Positions 16,461-23,620 of a DNA stretch of 35,323 nucleotides are shown here, one piece after another. Below the pieces are notes generated by a model. That model ran no database searches, was not told where the DNA came from, and saw only the letters and a program-made list of their open reading frames with translations. The DNA is taken from positions 1 through 35,323 of the forward strand of contig JAJXTM010000005.1 in assembly GCA_021783875.1 (NCBI GenBank). The letters are read 5' to 3'. Origin of the DNA: Bacteroidota bacterium. Lineage in GTDB: Bacteria; Bacteroidota; Ignavibacteria; Ignavibacteriales; Ignavibacteriaceae. Both the position numbers and the translations under genes were made by a program. Numbering within the stretch: position 1 is the stretch's first letter; each line of letters starts with the position of its first letter.

Positions 16461-17844
16461 TATTTTTTGTTACTTCTATTCCCAATTGTTCCATCCTATA
16501 TCGAAGCTTCGATCTGGAGAGACCTAGAATTTTTGCGGCCTTAACTTGATTCCCGTTTGAGATTTTTAATGTTTTCTGAATTAAAGTCTTAAGAACGACA
16601 TCAATAGCTATACCTTTTGGAGGGATTTGAAGAATAAATTTATTTTCATCTTCTTTTTGAGATTCAGTATTTTTAATAAGAAAACTGAGATGAAAATCTT
16701 TAAGTTCATCATCTTCTATTAAGAGCACTGCTCGCTCAATTACATTTCTTAATTCGCGTACATTTCCTTTCCAATAATATGAAGTTAATAATTCCATTGC
16801 TGAGGAATCAACTCCTCTTATCTTCTTATTAAATTTCGCAGCAAATTCTGTAAGAAATGAAAGTACAAGAATTGGAATATCTTCTTTTCTTTCTCTTAAA
16901 GGAGGAATTAAAATTCGTGCAACATTCAATCGATAAAATAAGTCCGCTCTAAAGTTACCTTTTTCTACTTCTTCTTCAAGGTTGCGATTTGTAGCAGCAA
17001 TTATTCTGACATTAATAGCAATTTCTTTTTCGCCTCCAACTCGATAGAATTTTCTTTCCTGAAGAACTCGTAATAATTTAACTTGAAGATCTAGAGAAAG
17101 CTCTCCGATTTCATCAAGTAAAATTGTGCCTCCATTTGCAAGTTCAAATTTTCCTAGTTTTGTTTTTTGAGCTGCACCAGTAAAAGCTCCCTTCTCATGC
17201 CCAAATAATTCACTTTCAGCTAATTCTTTAGGAATTGCAGAACAATTAATCTGAATAAAAGGACCTTCTTTTCTGGGACTTCTTTGATGTATAAATTTTG
17301 CGTACACTTCTTTACCAGTACCGCTCTCACCTTCCAAAAGAATTGTTGTATCTGGACTCACAGAAAGTTTTTCAACAGAATTAATTAACCTGATAATCTT
17401 AGTACTTTTGCCAAAAAAATCTTTTGTTAATTCATCACTTTTAATTATTTGGTGCAGTTTTTCAACCTCAGCTCGGAGCTGTAATCCTTCTAAAGCTTTA
17501 TTAATAACTAATTGAAGTTGATCTATATCAATCGGCTTTAATAAAAAATCAAAAGCACCAGACTTAATTGCTGTAACTGCAATTTTAACGTCCGAATAAC
17601 CGGTAATCATGATTACGGGGATATGATAAAATTTTTGTTGAAATTGTTTAAGTATGTTTAAACCATTGTGCGTAGTTAAGTAAATATCAAGTAAAATAAT
17701 ATCCGGTTGGAATTCTTCCGTTTTTAAAATGGCTTCTCCTCCCTCTTGACAAGTATCTACATCATATCCAAGTTTTGCCAATAACTTTTTTAGTGAAAGG
17801 CACACTAAATCATCATCATCTACAATAAGAATTCTAAAGCTCAT
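16453..17844 (-). CDS. Sigma54-dependent response regulator, FlgR/FleR-like
   Basis: This NtrC-family activator has a receiver (about residues 3-120, VDDDD, phospho-acceptor in PDIILLDIYL, Lys in FLLKPID), an AAA+ domain and a Fis-type helix-turn-helix (GNQVKAAKILGLSRSKLRYRM). In the AAA+ domain, Walker A is GESGTGKE, the sigma54 contact loop is GAFTGA and Walker B is GGTILLDEIGE. I use the ATG at 17844 (MSFRILIVDDDD), which overlaps the kinase stop by 11 bases; the longer track start adds 31 residues unlike any receiver. Next to flgM and a soluble kinase, it resembles the regulators that switch on sigma54-dependent flagellar genes. The exact targets are inferred. Confidence 0.93.
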   Translation of the reverse strand: MSFRILIVDDDDLVCLSLKKLLAKLGYDVDTCQEGGEAILKTEEFQPDIILLDIYLTTHNGLNILKQFQQKFYHIPVIMITGYSDVKIAVTAIKSGAFDFLLKPIDIDQLQLVINKALEGLQLRAEVEKLHQIIKSDELTKDFFGKSTKIIRLINSVEKLSVSPDTTILLEGESGTGKEVYAKFIHQRSPRKEGPFIQINCSAIPKELAESELFGHEKGAFTGAAQKTKLGKFELANGGTILLDEIGELSLDLQVKLLRVLQERKFYRVGGEKEIAINVRIIAATNRNLEEEVEKGNFRADLFYRLNVARILIPPLRERKEDIPILVLSFLTEFAAKFNKKIRGVDSSAMELLTSYYWKGNVRELRNVIERAVLLIEDDELKDFHLSFLIKNTESQKEDENKFILQIPPKGIAIDVVLKTLIQKTLKISNGNQVKAAKILGLSRSKLRYRMEQLGIEVTKNIK

Positions 17845-18550
17845 TGTTTTTTTGCATAAGATTAGGATTAAATTTGATAAAAAACTTTGTTCCGACCCCA
17901 AGAGTACTTTCAAAATATAGATCGGCTTGATATTCAAGAAGCAGCATTTTACAAACGCTCAATCCGAGACCTGTTCCTTTTTCCTTACTAGTAAAGAAGT
18001 CCTGGAAAATTTTGTCCTTATCATCATCATTGATTCCGACACCAGTATCTTCGATCTCCCAAATAACAAAATCAGTATCTTGGCGGTAAGTTTTTATGGC
18101 AATATTACCTCCAGTTTCGCAAGATTCAATGGCATTACTTATTAAGTTTAGAAAGACTTGTAGAAGTTTACTTTTATCATAGTAACCTAATGGAAGGTTA
18201 TTATCAGGAAATAATTTAATATAGACATTCTTTTTAAGTGCATTGGGAAGCATTATATCTACAGCATTGCGTGTAATTTCATTAATTGAGCATTCATTAT
18301 TATAATTTGAATTTTTTCTGGCAAATGTCAGTACATTATCTATTAAATAATGAATTCGTAAAAATGCATCTGTGCAAACATCAACAGATTCTATTGCCTC
18401 AGACGGTAAATCTTTTTCTATCATTTTTAGATAGTCTAAATTAAGCTTTATGGCGGAAAGTGGATTGCGGATTTCATGCAACAAACTAGCAGTTAATTTA
18501 CCCATTAATTGCAATTTGTTATCCTGAACGTTATCTAAGGTTTGTGACAT
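17834..18550 (-). CDS. Soluble histidine kinase paired with sigma54 regulator (FlgS-like)
   Basis: This compact 238 aa kinase contains only a HisKA domain (phospho-acceptor His in ASLLHEIRNPLSAIKLNL, about residue 26) and an HATPase domain (NAIESCETGG, EDTGVGIN, GTGLGLSVCKMLL). It has no membrane helix or sensor domain, so its input must come from protein contact. This form matches cytoplasmic flagellar-checkpoint kinases such as FlgS, which sense the state of the export apparatus. The downstream regulator overlaps it by 11 bases, so the two form a translationally coupled pair. It lies 129 bases after flgM. Confidence 0.9.
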   Translation of the reverse strand: MSQTLDNVQDNKLQLMGKLTASLLHEIRNPLSAIKLNLDYLKMIEKDLPSEAIESVDVCTDAFLRIHYLIDNVLTFARKNSNYNNECSINEITRNAVDIMLPNALKKNVYIKLFPDNNLPLGYYDKSKLLQVFLNLISNAIESCETGGNIAIKTYRQDTDFVIWEIEDTGVGINDDDKDKIFQDFFTSKEKGTGLGLSVCKMLLLEYQADLYFESTLGVGTKFFIKFNPNLMQKNNEL

Positions 18551-18679
18551 TGGTTTCAGTAAAATGCTATCAGAAATTTAATTTATTTGCTTCCATATAA
18601 TAAAAATTTGCATTCTAATTAGCAAACTATCACAGCATTTTAATTTAGACAAATTTGAATTTCCCCCAAAATAAGCGAA

Positions 18680-18940
18680 TTATAATTTTAAGTCTTTTAT
18701 AATCTTATCAGCAACATTACTAATAACCTGGTCAGAATTGTAAAAATTACTTTGAATTTTTGATTTCACAGCCTCAATTTTAGAATCAGATGATTGAGAA
18801 CTCTGAATATTTTTAGCTTCAGCAGATAATTCCAATTTATCTTTTGATTTTGGCTCTGTGCTTTCCGTGGATTCTTTTGGTTTTGTAGAAGTAGAATCTT
18901 TTGGAAAATATGCTTGATTTCCGAGCGGATTAATTTGCAT
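18680..18940 (-). CDS. flgM: Anti-sigma28 factor FlgM
   Basis: FlgM holds sigma28 inactive until the hook is complete and it is exported. The 86 aa protein has a disordered Ser/Thr/Glu/Lys-rich N-terminal half, then DKLELSAEAKNIQ and the C-terminal helices KIEAVKSKIQSNFYNSDQVISNVADKIIKDL, which match the FlgM sigma28-binding region. It is the last gene of the fliS-fliD-(fliT-like) operon, 3 bases after its neighbour, with a clear AGGTGA ribosome site. The strong sigma28-type promoters in this window are its natural indirect targets. Sequence identity to model FlgM is low, but motif, length and context agree. Confidence 0.85.
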   Translation of the reverse strand: MQINPLGNQAYFPKDSTSTKPKESTESTEPKSKDKLELSAEAKNIQSSQSSDSKIEAVKSKIQSNFYNSDQVISNVADKIIKDLKL

Positions 18941-18943
18941 CGT

Positions 18944-19276
18944 TCACCTATAATAATTAATTAACTTTGCTTTATTTTTTAATATCGCAATTTGTTTGCC
19001 GACTTCGGCAAACTTATTTTTTCTATCTGTGTATAAATTATCGAAAGTTTCCTGAATTTGTTTAGTTAAATCAACCAATAAAGGGTTATAATTTTCTAAT
19101 TGCTGTATAGGATAGGAATTTTTCAACTGTAATTTTAAGAAATTATAACTTTCCATCAAAGTTTTTGCGCTATTAAGATTATCATCAAAGTTCAAATCAT
19201 TTACGCTTTTTAACTTTTCCAATGCTTGTTCTAATAATATTCTTAAGGAATTAATTTCATCAATTAAATTTTTCAT
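18944..19276 (-). CDS. Probable flagellar export chaperone, FliT- or FlgN-like
   Basis: This 110 aa protein is predicted all-helical with heptad-like leucines (LRILLEQALEKLKSVNDL, then LLVDLTKQIQETFDNLY) and no signal peptide or membrane segment. It lies between fliD and flgM with 3 base gaps on both sides. FliT, the chaperone of the FliD cap, typically follows fliD and fliS, whereas FlgN, the chaperone of hook-junction proteins, typically neighbours flgM and flgK. Position fits both. Family similarity is not strong enough for a firm name. Confidence 0.6.
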   Translation of the reverse strand: MKNLIDEINSLRILLEQALEKLKSVNDLNFDDNLNSAKTLMESYNFLKLQLKNSYPIQQLENYNPLLVDLTKQIQETFDNLYTDRKNKFAEVGKQIAILKNKAKLINYYR

Positions 19277-19279
19277 TTC

Positions 19280-21091
19280 TTAAAATAACTGTCCTGTACT
19301 ATTATATATTGATTGCATATTAGTCAAAGTAGTCAATTGTGCTTGAAGTTGCTGATATTGAAGCGTCATATTATTAGCAGACGTGTTTATATTGTTTTGT
19401 GCAGAAGTTATCCGATCATTAAGACTTGATATATTATTTTGATAAGAATTCTGTGTTAAAGTTAAATAACCGCCAGCACCAAGATAAGGAGCTATAAATT
19501 TGTTTAAAGTATTTGCAATTCCATTTGTAGAATTAAATATAGCTTCGACTTGGGAAGCATTATTTGTAATTGCCGTTTGAAGTTCGTTTGTGTTTGAAAC
19601 ACTTAAGCCACTATTTGGATCAAATGAAATTCCTATTTGAGTTAGGTAATTTAGATTTCCCGCAGGAATTCCGCTGACAACTGAATACCCGACAGAACCA
19701 AGACCGCTTAATAATGCACTACCATTTGAATCACCCATGAAAACACCTCGATTGGAGGTTCCGGGTGAAGAATTTGATTTTATATAAGTATATGCGGTAT
19801 TAAATTTAGTTATAAAATTTTGAATTTCAGTTTGGATAGTCTTTGTATCTGTACCAATTGATAAATTTACAGTTGTATCTGTGGGCTGCATTACTGAGTT
19901 AAGGTTGAAGGTAACGCCTGTAACTAAATCGCTTACACTATTGTAATCCCTTTGCAAACTAAGACCATTGTAAGAAAACTTTGCATTAAGAAGGTTGTTT
20001 GCGCTTGTAATATCCGAATACATATATCCGGCTGTGTTAGGAGTAGTAGATTGGCTAAAAGTAGGTCTTGTACTACCTAAATTTAATCCAACAGAAGTTA
20101 GAGCTGTTCCGGTTACATCAGATATATTCATAATTCTGTTGTCCAAACCGGTTTGAGTAGCCGTTAATGATAACTGTGATTCCGAAGAAACAGGAGAAAA
20201 TACAGAAGCAGTCACAGATCCGGCAGCAGATTTTTCTTTGGTTGCGGCAATACCAAGATCCCCAACTATATTATATCCTGAAGTATTAGAAATAGAAATA
20301 TCATTCGAATTATTATTTACTGTCATCTGCAGCATTTCATTTCCCGGAATGTTAGGATCAGCGACAACTTTTGCTGTTACACCGGAAACATTTGAATTTA
20401 CTTGACTAGCAATATCATTTAATACTTGACCATAAGTGGTATCACCGCTATTGAGGGTTATAATGGTGTTTGTTCCAGAAGAACTTGTACTACTTGCACT
20501 GCCTGTAGTATTTAAATTTATTGTAAAAGAAGCCGCACCTCCAGAATAAGTAGCAGTAGCAGATTTTGAACCAGAAGTTATAACAGCTTGATTAGAATTA
20601 ATTGCTGCTGCAATTTTTTGCATAACTGTTTGGTTGGTTTCAGAGGAACCAAAAGTAACATAAACATCACTTTGCGTTTGTCCTCCGTATCCATCTCCGG
20701 TATTTACTAGAAAATGATGAGTACCTGTTATTGCATTTGCCGTTGCCGATGTCATATCGGGAGAAATCACAGTATCGTTTTGAGCCATCTGATTTACTCT
20801 AACACTTGCCACACCAACAGAGGCAGCTCCGGTCGCAGTAGCAGATACAAATGTTGAATTTGATGATGTAGCTAGTTTAGAGGCAAAGACTGATGTATTA
20901 TCATTAACTTGGAGAGTCGCAAGTTCTGTCTGCAAAGCACTAAGGTTAGTACTTAAAGTGCCGTAAGAAGATATAATATTCTGATAATTTTGAACTTGAG
21001 TCTGTAGAGGAGCTACAGAAATATTTGACTGATTTGTAACATAAGATTGAACCAAAGATGATATAGTAGATGAAGATAAAATTCCAGCCAT
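19280..21091 (-). CDS. fliD: Flagellar filament cap protein FliD
   Basis: FliD caps the growing filament and helps flagellin fold at the tip. The 603 aa protein starts with a typical N-terminal helix region (IVSSYGTLSTNL-type segment after QTQVQNYQNI), has a Ser/Thr/Asn-rich beta domain, and ends with the helical C-terminal region (NRITSAQNNINTSANNMTLQYQQLQAQLTTLTNMQS). These ends match the FliD_N and FliD_C domains. The length is somewhat above the enterobacterial protein (about 470 aa) because of a longer middle region. It follows fliS by 8 bases and precedes a chaperone-like gene. Confidence 0.95.
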   Translation of the reverse strand: MAGILSSSTISSLVQSYVTNQSNISVAPLQTQVQNYQNIISSYGTLSTNLSALQTELATLQVNDNTSVFASKLATSSNSTFVSATATGAASVGVASVRVNQMAQNDTVISPDMTSATANAITGTHHFLVNTGDGYGGQTQSDVYVTFGSSETNQTVMQKIAAAINSNQAVITSGSKSATATYSGGAASFTINLNTTGSASSTSSSGTNTIITLNSGDTTYGQVLNDIASQVNSNVSGVTAKVVADPNIPGNEMLQMTVNNNSNDISISNTSGYNIVGDLGIAATKEKSAAGSVTASVFSPVSSESQLSLTATQTGLDNRIMNISDVTGTALTSVGLNLGSTRPTFSQSTTPNTAGYMYSDITSANNLLNAKFSYNGLSLQRDYNSVSDLVTGVTFNLNSVMQPTDTTVNLSIGTDTKTIQTEIQNFITKFNTAYTYIKSNSSPGTSNRGVFMGDSNGSALLSGLGSVGYSVVSGIPAGNLNYLTQIGISFDPNSGLSVSNTNELQTAITNNASQVEAIFNSTNGIANTLNKFIAPYLGAGGYLTLTQNSYQNNISSLNDRITSAQNNINTSANNMTLQYQQLQAQLTTLTNMQSIYNSTGQLF

Positions 21092-21099
21092 AAAAACTC

Positions 21100-21438
21100 C
21101 TACTTCATTTTAAAAGCATTGAGCCAAGTATCGCGTAATTCACTTAATATTTTAAACACAATAGTTGTATTCTTTTTTCTCATTTGTTCCTGGCAATAGT
21201 CATATAATTGAAATAATCCGGTATTGACAGCTTTGCTTTCTTCAGTGTCCCATTTTAAGAAATTGATTAATTCTTTTATAGCACGATTTGTTTTTTCAAG
21301 ATTATTTTTTTGGCAATTTAAGATAGCAAAATCATAAACTTTAATTAGCAGTTGTTCAGGAGTTGCTTCCATAATTTCTTTAACCAGATATTGGTTTAAA
21401 CGATTAGAATTATTTTTTGCTAGAGTTTGGTTATACAT
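21100..21438 (-). CDS. fliS: Flagellin export chaperone FliS
   Basis: FliS binds the C-terminus of flagellin in the cytoplasm and prevents early polymerisation. The 112 aa helical protein shows the family pattern: RLNQYLVKEIMEATPEQLLIKVYDFAILNCQ near the N-terminus, then a helix with LYDYCQEQMRKKN. It is downstream of fliC, separated by an 80 base gap that holds a strong hairpin terminator, and starts the fliS-fliD-chaperone-flgM operon. The start is preceded by GAGAAGAAA. Confidence 0.93.
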   Translation of the reverse strand: MYNQTLAKNNSNRLNQYLVKEIMEATPEQLLIKVYDFAILNCQKNNLEKTNRAIKELINFLKWDTEESKAVNTGLFQLYDYCQEQMRKKNTTIVFKILSELRDTWLNAFKMK

Positions 21439-21470
21439 TTTCTTCTCAATAATAAAAATTTTAATTATAA

Positions 21471-21502
21471 AATCCCTCTTCCGTTTTTGCGAAAGAGGGA
21501 TT
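21471..21502 (-). terminator. Hairpin terminator after fliC
   Basis: A perfect 10 base stem (AATCCCTCTT / AAGAGGGATT) with a 12 base loop lies 17 bases after the fliC stop and is followed on the minus strand by TTATAATTAAAATTTTT. It probably ends most fliC transcripts and leaves limited read-through into fliS, which would make flagellin far more abundant than its chaperone and cap. Confidence 0.8.
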
Positions 21503-21518
21503 AGTTAAGATAATAAGA

Positions 21519-22334
21519 TTATCTAAATAGTGCTAAAAGGTTCTGAGGAGCAGTATTAATATTGTACAACTGAGTAGTTCCAATTTGTTGCTGAATCTGA
21601 CCTTTAGTAGCGTTCAATTGAGCCGATGCCATATCCGCATCAAACAGTCTGCTTACAGTAGAGTTAGCATTAGTAACAGCTGAAGTCAAATAGTCGCTTT
21701 TAACATTTAGTCTTTGTACCCAGTTACCTATGCTGCCGAGTGCATCCTGAACTTCACTTTGTAAACTAGTTACTGTGCCACCAATTGCTGAAACAGTTGC
21801 AGAAGTTGCACCTGTTAATGAAGCAATCTGGGATCCCAAAGTGCTCATAGTTCCAAAATTGATAGTAGATGTTTCACTTACACCCGTCTGAAATACAAAG
21901 TTTGCACCGGTTGGCACACTAGCACCACTAAGAAGATTAGTGTTATTGAATTGTGTATTTGAGAATATTGAGCTAACTTCATTGCCAAGAGCTACAATAT
22001 CATTTGCAAGGGATGTTAGGTTCTTAGTCGGGTCATTAGCATCTGTAACCTTTCCCTGAACTTGTATCAAGAGATCGTTGATACTTGAAAGAGCGGATTC
22101 AGCTGTAGATAAGATATCTTTTGCAGAACCGACGTTATTTTGAGCAGATTGCATAATAGCAATTTTTCCCTGCAAATCTTTACCAACTCTGTAGCCTGAT
22201 GTGTTATCGGCAACTGAATTGATTTGTAAACCCGTAGCAAGCTGCAACTGGGCTTTAGCTGTGTTCTGGGTTGTTAGCGCAAGAGCATTGTAAGCTAATA
22301 ACGCGTTGACGTTTGTGTTGATTTGAAATGACAT
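21519..22334 (-). CDS. fliC: Flagellin (minimal, 271 aa)
   Basis: This is the filament subunit. The N-terminal D0/D1 region is well conserved (INTNVNALLAYNALALTTQNTAKAQLQLATGLQIN, then DNTSGYRVGKDLQGKI). The C-terminal D1/D0 region is also clear (RLNVKSDYLTSAVTNANSTVSRLFDADMASAQLNATKGQIQQQIGTTQLYNINTAPQNLLALFR). Between them lie only about 60 residues, so the surface D2/D3 domains are almost absent and the filament is probably thin and smooth. The start has a strong ribosome site (GGAGGT), and the gene is preceded by a sigma28 promoter and a structured leader and followed by a terminator. Confidence 0.97.
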   Translation of the reverse strand: MSFQINTNVNALLAYNALALTTQNTAKAQLQLATGLQINSVADNTSGYRVGKDLQGKIAIMQSAQNNVGSAKDILSTAESALSSINDLLIQVQGKVTDANDPTKNLTSLANDIVALGNEVSSIFSNTQFNNTNLLSGASVPTGANFVFQTGVSETSTINFGTMSTLGSQIASLTGATSATVSAIGGTVTSLQSEVQDALGSIGNWVQRLNVKSDYLTSAVTNANSTVSRLFDADMASAQLNATKGQIQQQIGTTQLYNINTAPQNLLALFR

Positions 22335-22340
22335 AATATA

Positions 22341-22414
22341 CCTCCGTGTATATTTAATTATTGTTTCCGGGATTCCATTCCCGGTGTTTGTTAATTTGAG
22401 GATTCGTTCCTCAA
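22341..22414 (-). promoter_or_regulatory. fliC structured leader, CsrA-like site arrangement
   Basis: On the minus strand the fliC leader begins with a 7 base hairpin (TTGAGGA-ACGAA-TCCTCAA, 22414-22396), close to the predicted start site. A GC-rich hairpin CCGGGA-ATGGAA-TCCCGG (22384-22367) follows, whose loop contains ATGGA. A second ANGGA, ACGGA, overlaps the Shine-Dalgarno at 22347-22343. CsrA recognises ANGGA, favours it in hairpin loops and commonly bridges to a site over the ribosome binding site, as in Bacillus flagellin mRNA. The structures are visible in the sequence; CsrA control is inference. Confidence 0.5.
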
Positions 22415-22419
22415 CTTCA

Positions 22420-22446
22420 TTATCGGAGGTTGATTTTAAAAGTTTA
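22420..22446 (-). promoter_or_regulatory. Sigma28 (FliA) promoter of fliC
   Basis: The minus strand reads TAAA, 15 bases, TCCGATAA, matching TAAA-N15-GCCGATAA in all positions but one. The predicted start site near 22413 gives a leader of about 80 bases. This is the expected late flagellar promoter for flagellin and serves as the local reference for the other sigma28-like sites in this window. Confidence 0.85.
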
Positions 22447-22684
22447 GTATTTTATTTAAAAATATTTCACCTTAATGATTACTTGATGCACACGACAAAA
22501 GTTTTTTATGCAAGAAATACAATATTGATTATTATGTTGAGGGTCTATATTTTTCTTATTACAAAATGCGGAAAAATGGAAAAATATTACTCTTATCCCC
22601 GCAAGTTTATCTATTATTTATCTAGCCGATCTAATTAGATCGCATTTTTTAATTATTAACAATTTAAGGTTACAGGAGATTTGT
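22447..22684 (+). other. Intergenic region between fliC promoter and TPR gene
   Basis: Together with the fliC promoter and leader this makes a 350 base stretch without a convincing gene. The 84 aa plus-strand ORF in it has no family features. Near its end lies a perfect 16 base palindrome CGATCTAATTAGATCG (22627-22642) followed by CATTTTTT, which could be an operator or a short terminator-like hairpin. An AGGAG ribosome site precedes the TPR gene at 22685. No sigma28 or sigma54 promoter was seen for the plus strand here. Confidence 0.5.
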
Positions 22685-23449
22685 ATGAAGAAACATTCCT
22701 ATTTATTTGCCATTTTGATTTTCTTTCTTTTCATTTCAGGACAGGGATTTAGCCAAACAATGGACTCAGCTGCGGTTAAACCATTTAACGATGGTTTGGT
22801 TAAATCTCAAAAGGCAAATTATAAAGATGCCCTTGTAGATTTTGAAACAGCATTAAAATTCGATAAGGATTATAGGATATATTATCAAATAGGTTTTGCG
22901 CAGCAAAATTTGAATAATGCAGATGAAGCTATTCAAGCATACAAGAATACAATTAAGGCAAAACCAGATTTCGATGCAGCTTATAATAATTTAGGTAATG
23001 TATACTTCAACAAGGGTGATTACCAAGATGCAATTGATAATTTTCAAAAAGTATTGGACATTTCAAAAGATGATACTATTAAAAATGCCGTAAAATATAA
23101 TATGGCACTAGCTTATACCAATCTAGGAATGGCTGCTGAAAAGGCAAAGAATAATAAAAAAGCAGTATCTTATTTTAGCAAGGCAGTCAGTTATTACGAT
23201 TATGATGCGGCATATTCCTTTCTTGCCAGAGATTATTTTTTGCTAAACCAATTTGATAAAGCCATTGAAGCCGGTCAAAAAGCTATTAAATATAAGAAAA
23301 GCATAAGTGAAGGTGCAGCATATTATTGGATGGGAGTTTCATATAGTAAAAAGAAGGACATGAAAAAAGCTAAGGAGTATTTAGAATTAGCTAAAGCAGA
23401 CCCAGTATACAAATCATTTGCCGAGACGGTATTAAAGTCTCTTAAATAA
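22685..23449 (+). CDS. Secreted TPR-repeat protein
   Basis: This 254 aa protein has a signal peptide (hydrophobic stretch ending in QGFSQ, about residues 1-24) followed by tandem tetratricopeptide repeats. Clear repeats read AALKFDKDYRIYYQIGFAQQNLNNADEAIQAYKNTIKAKP and DAAYNNLGNVYFNKGDYQDAIDNFQKVLDI, with about six repeats in all. TPR domains bind other proteins, so it is probably a periplasmic scaffold. It stands alone on the plus strand with a strong terminator after it, and no catalytic motif is visible. Being next to fliC does not by itself show a motility role. Confidence 0.88.
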   Translation: MKKHSYLFAILIFFLFISGQGFSQTMDSAAVKPFNDGLVKSQKANYKDALVDFETALKFDKDYRIYYQIGFAQQNLNNADEAIQAYKNTIKAKPDFDAAYNNLGNVYFNKGDYQDAIDNFQKVLDISKDDTIKNAVKYNMALAYTNLGMAAEKAKNNKKAVSYFSKAVSYYDYDAAYSFLARDYFLLNQFDKAIEAGQKAIKYKKSISEGAAYYWMGVSYSKKKDMKKAKEYLELAKADPVYKSFAETVLKSLK

Positions 23450-23459
23450 TAATTTAGAG

Positions 23460-23482
23460 CCCCCGTAATTCGGGGGTTTTTT
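23460..23482 (+). terminator. Rho-independent terminator after TPR gene
   Basis: The stem CCCCCG-TAATT-CGGGGG is followed at once by TTTTTT and starts 11 bases after the TPR stop codon. It is the clearest intrinsic terminator in the window. Confidence 0.9.
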
Positions 23483-23518
23483 ATTGAAATGCTTTTAGTA
23501 AATCAAGCGAAAAGTGAG

Positions 23519-23542
23519 CAGTTATTATATATTAAATAACTG
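23519..23542. repeat. Inverted repeat upstream of sensor kinase gene
   Basis: CAGTTATT and AATAACTG are perfect 8 base inverted arms separated by ATATATTA, about 80 bases before the kinase start at 23621. The dyad symmetry and place suggest an operator for the kinase-regulator operon. The AT-rich make-up means chance cannot be excluded. Confidence 0.35.
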
Positions 23543-23620
23543 GAATATATGCTCGTTAAAAACTCTACCAGCAAAAGGTTGAATTAAAGTAAAATTCATC
23601 TTATTTTTATATCCATACCA

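Noticed and set aside
17845-17937. N-terminal 31-residue extension of the sigma54 regulator in the ORF track
   Set aside because: The receiver domain begins at MSFRILIVDDDD; the extension would overlap the kinase gene deeply and looks like out-of-frame kinase sequence.
22606-22632. GCCGATCT upstream of the TPR gene as a sigma28 promoter
   Set aside because: The -10 fits only partly, and the -35 position reads TTTA, not TAAA.
22384-22638. 84 aa plus-strand ORF between fliC and the TPR gene
   Set aside because: It covers the fliC promoter and leader on the other strand, has no ribosome site or family features, and ends inside a palindrome.
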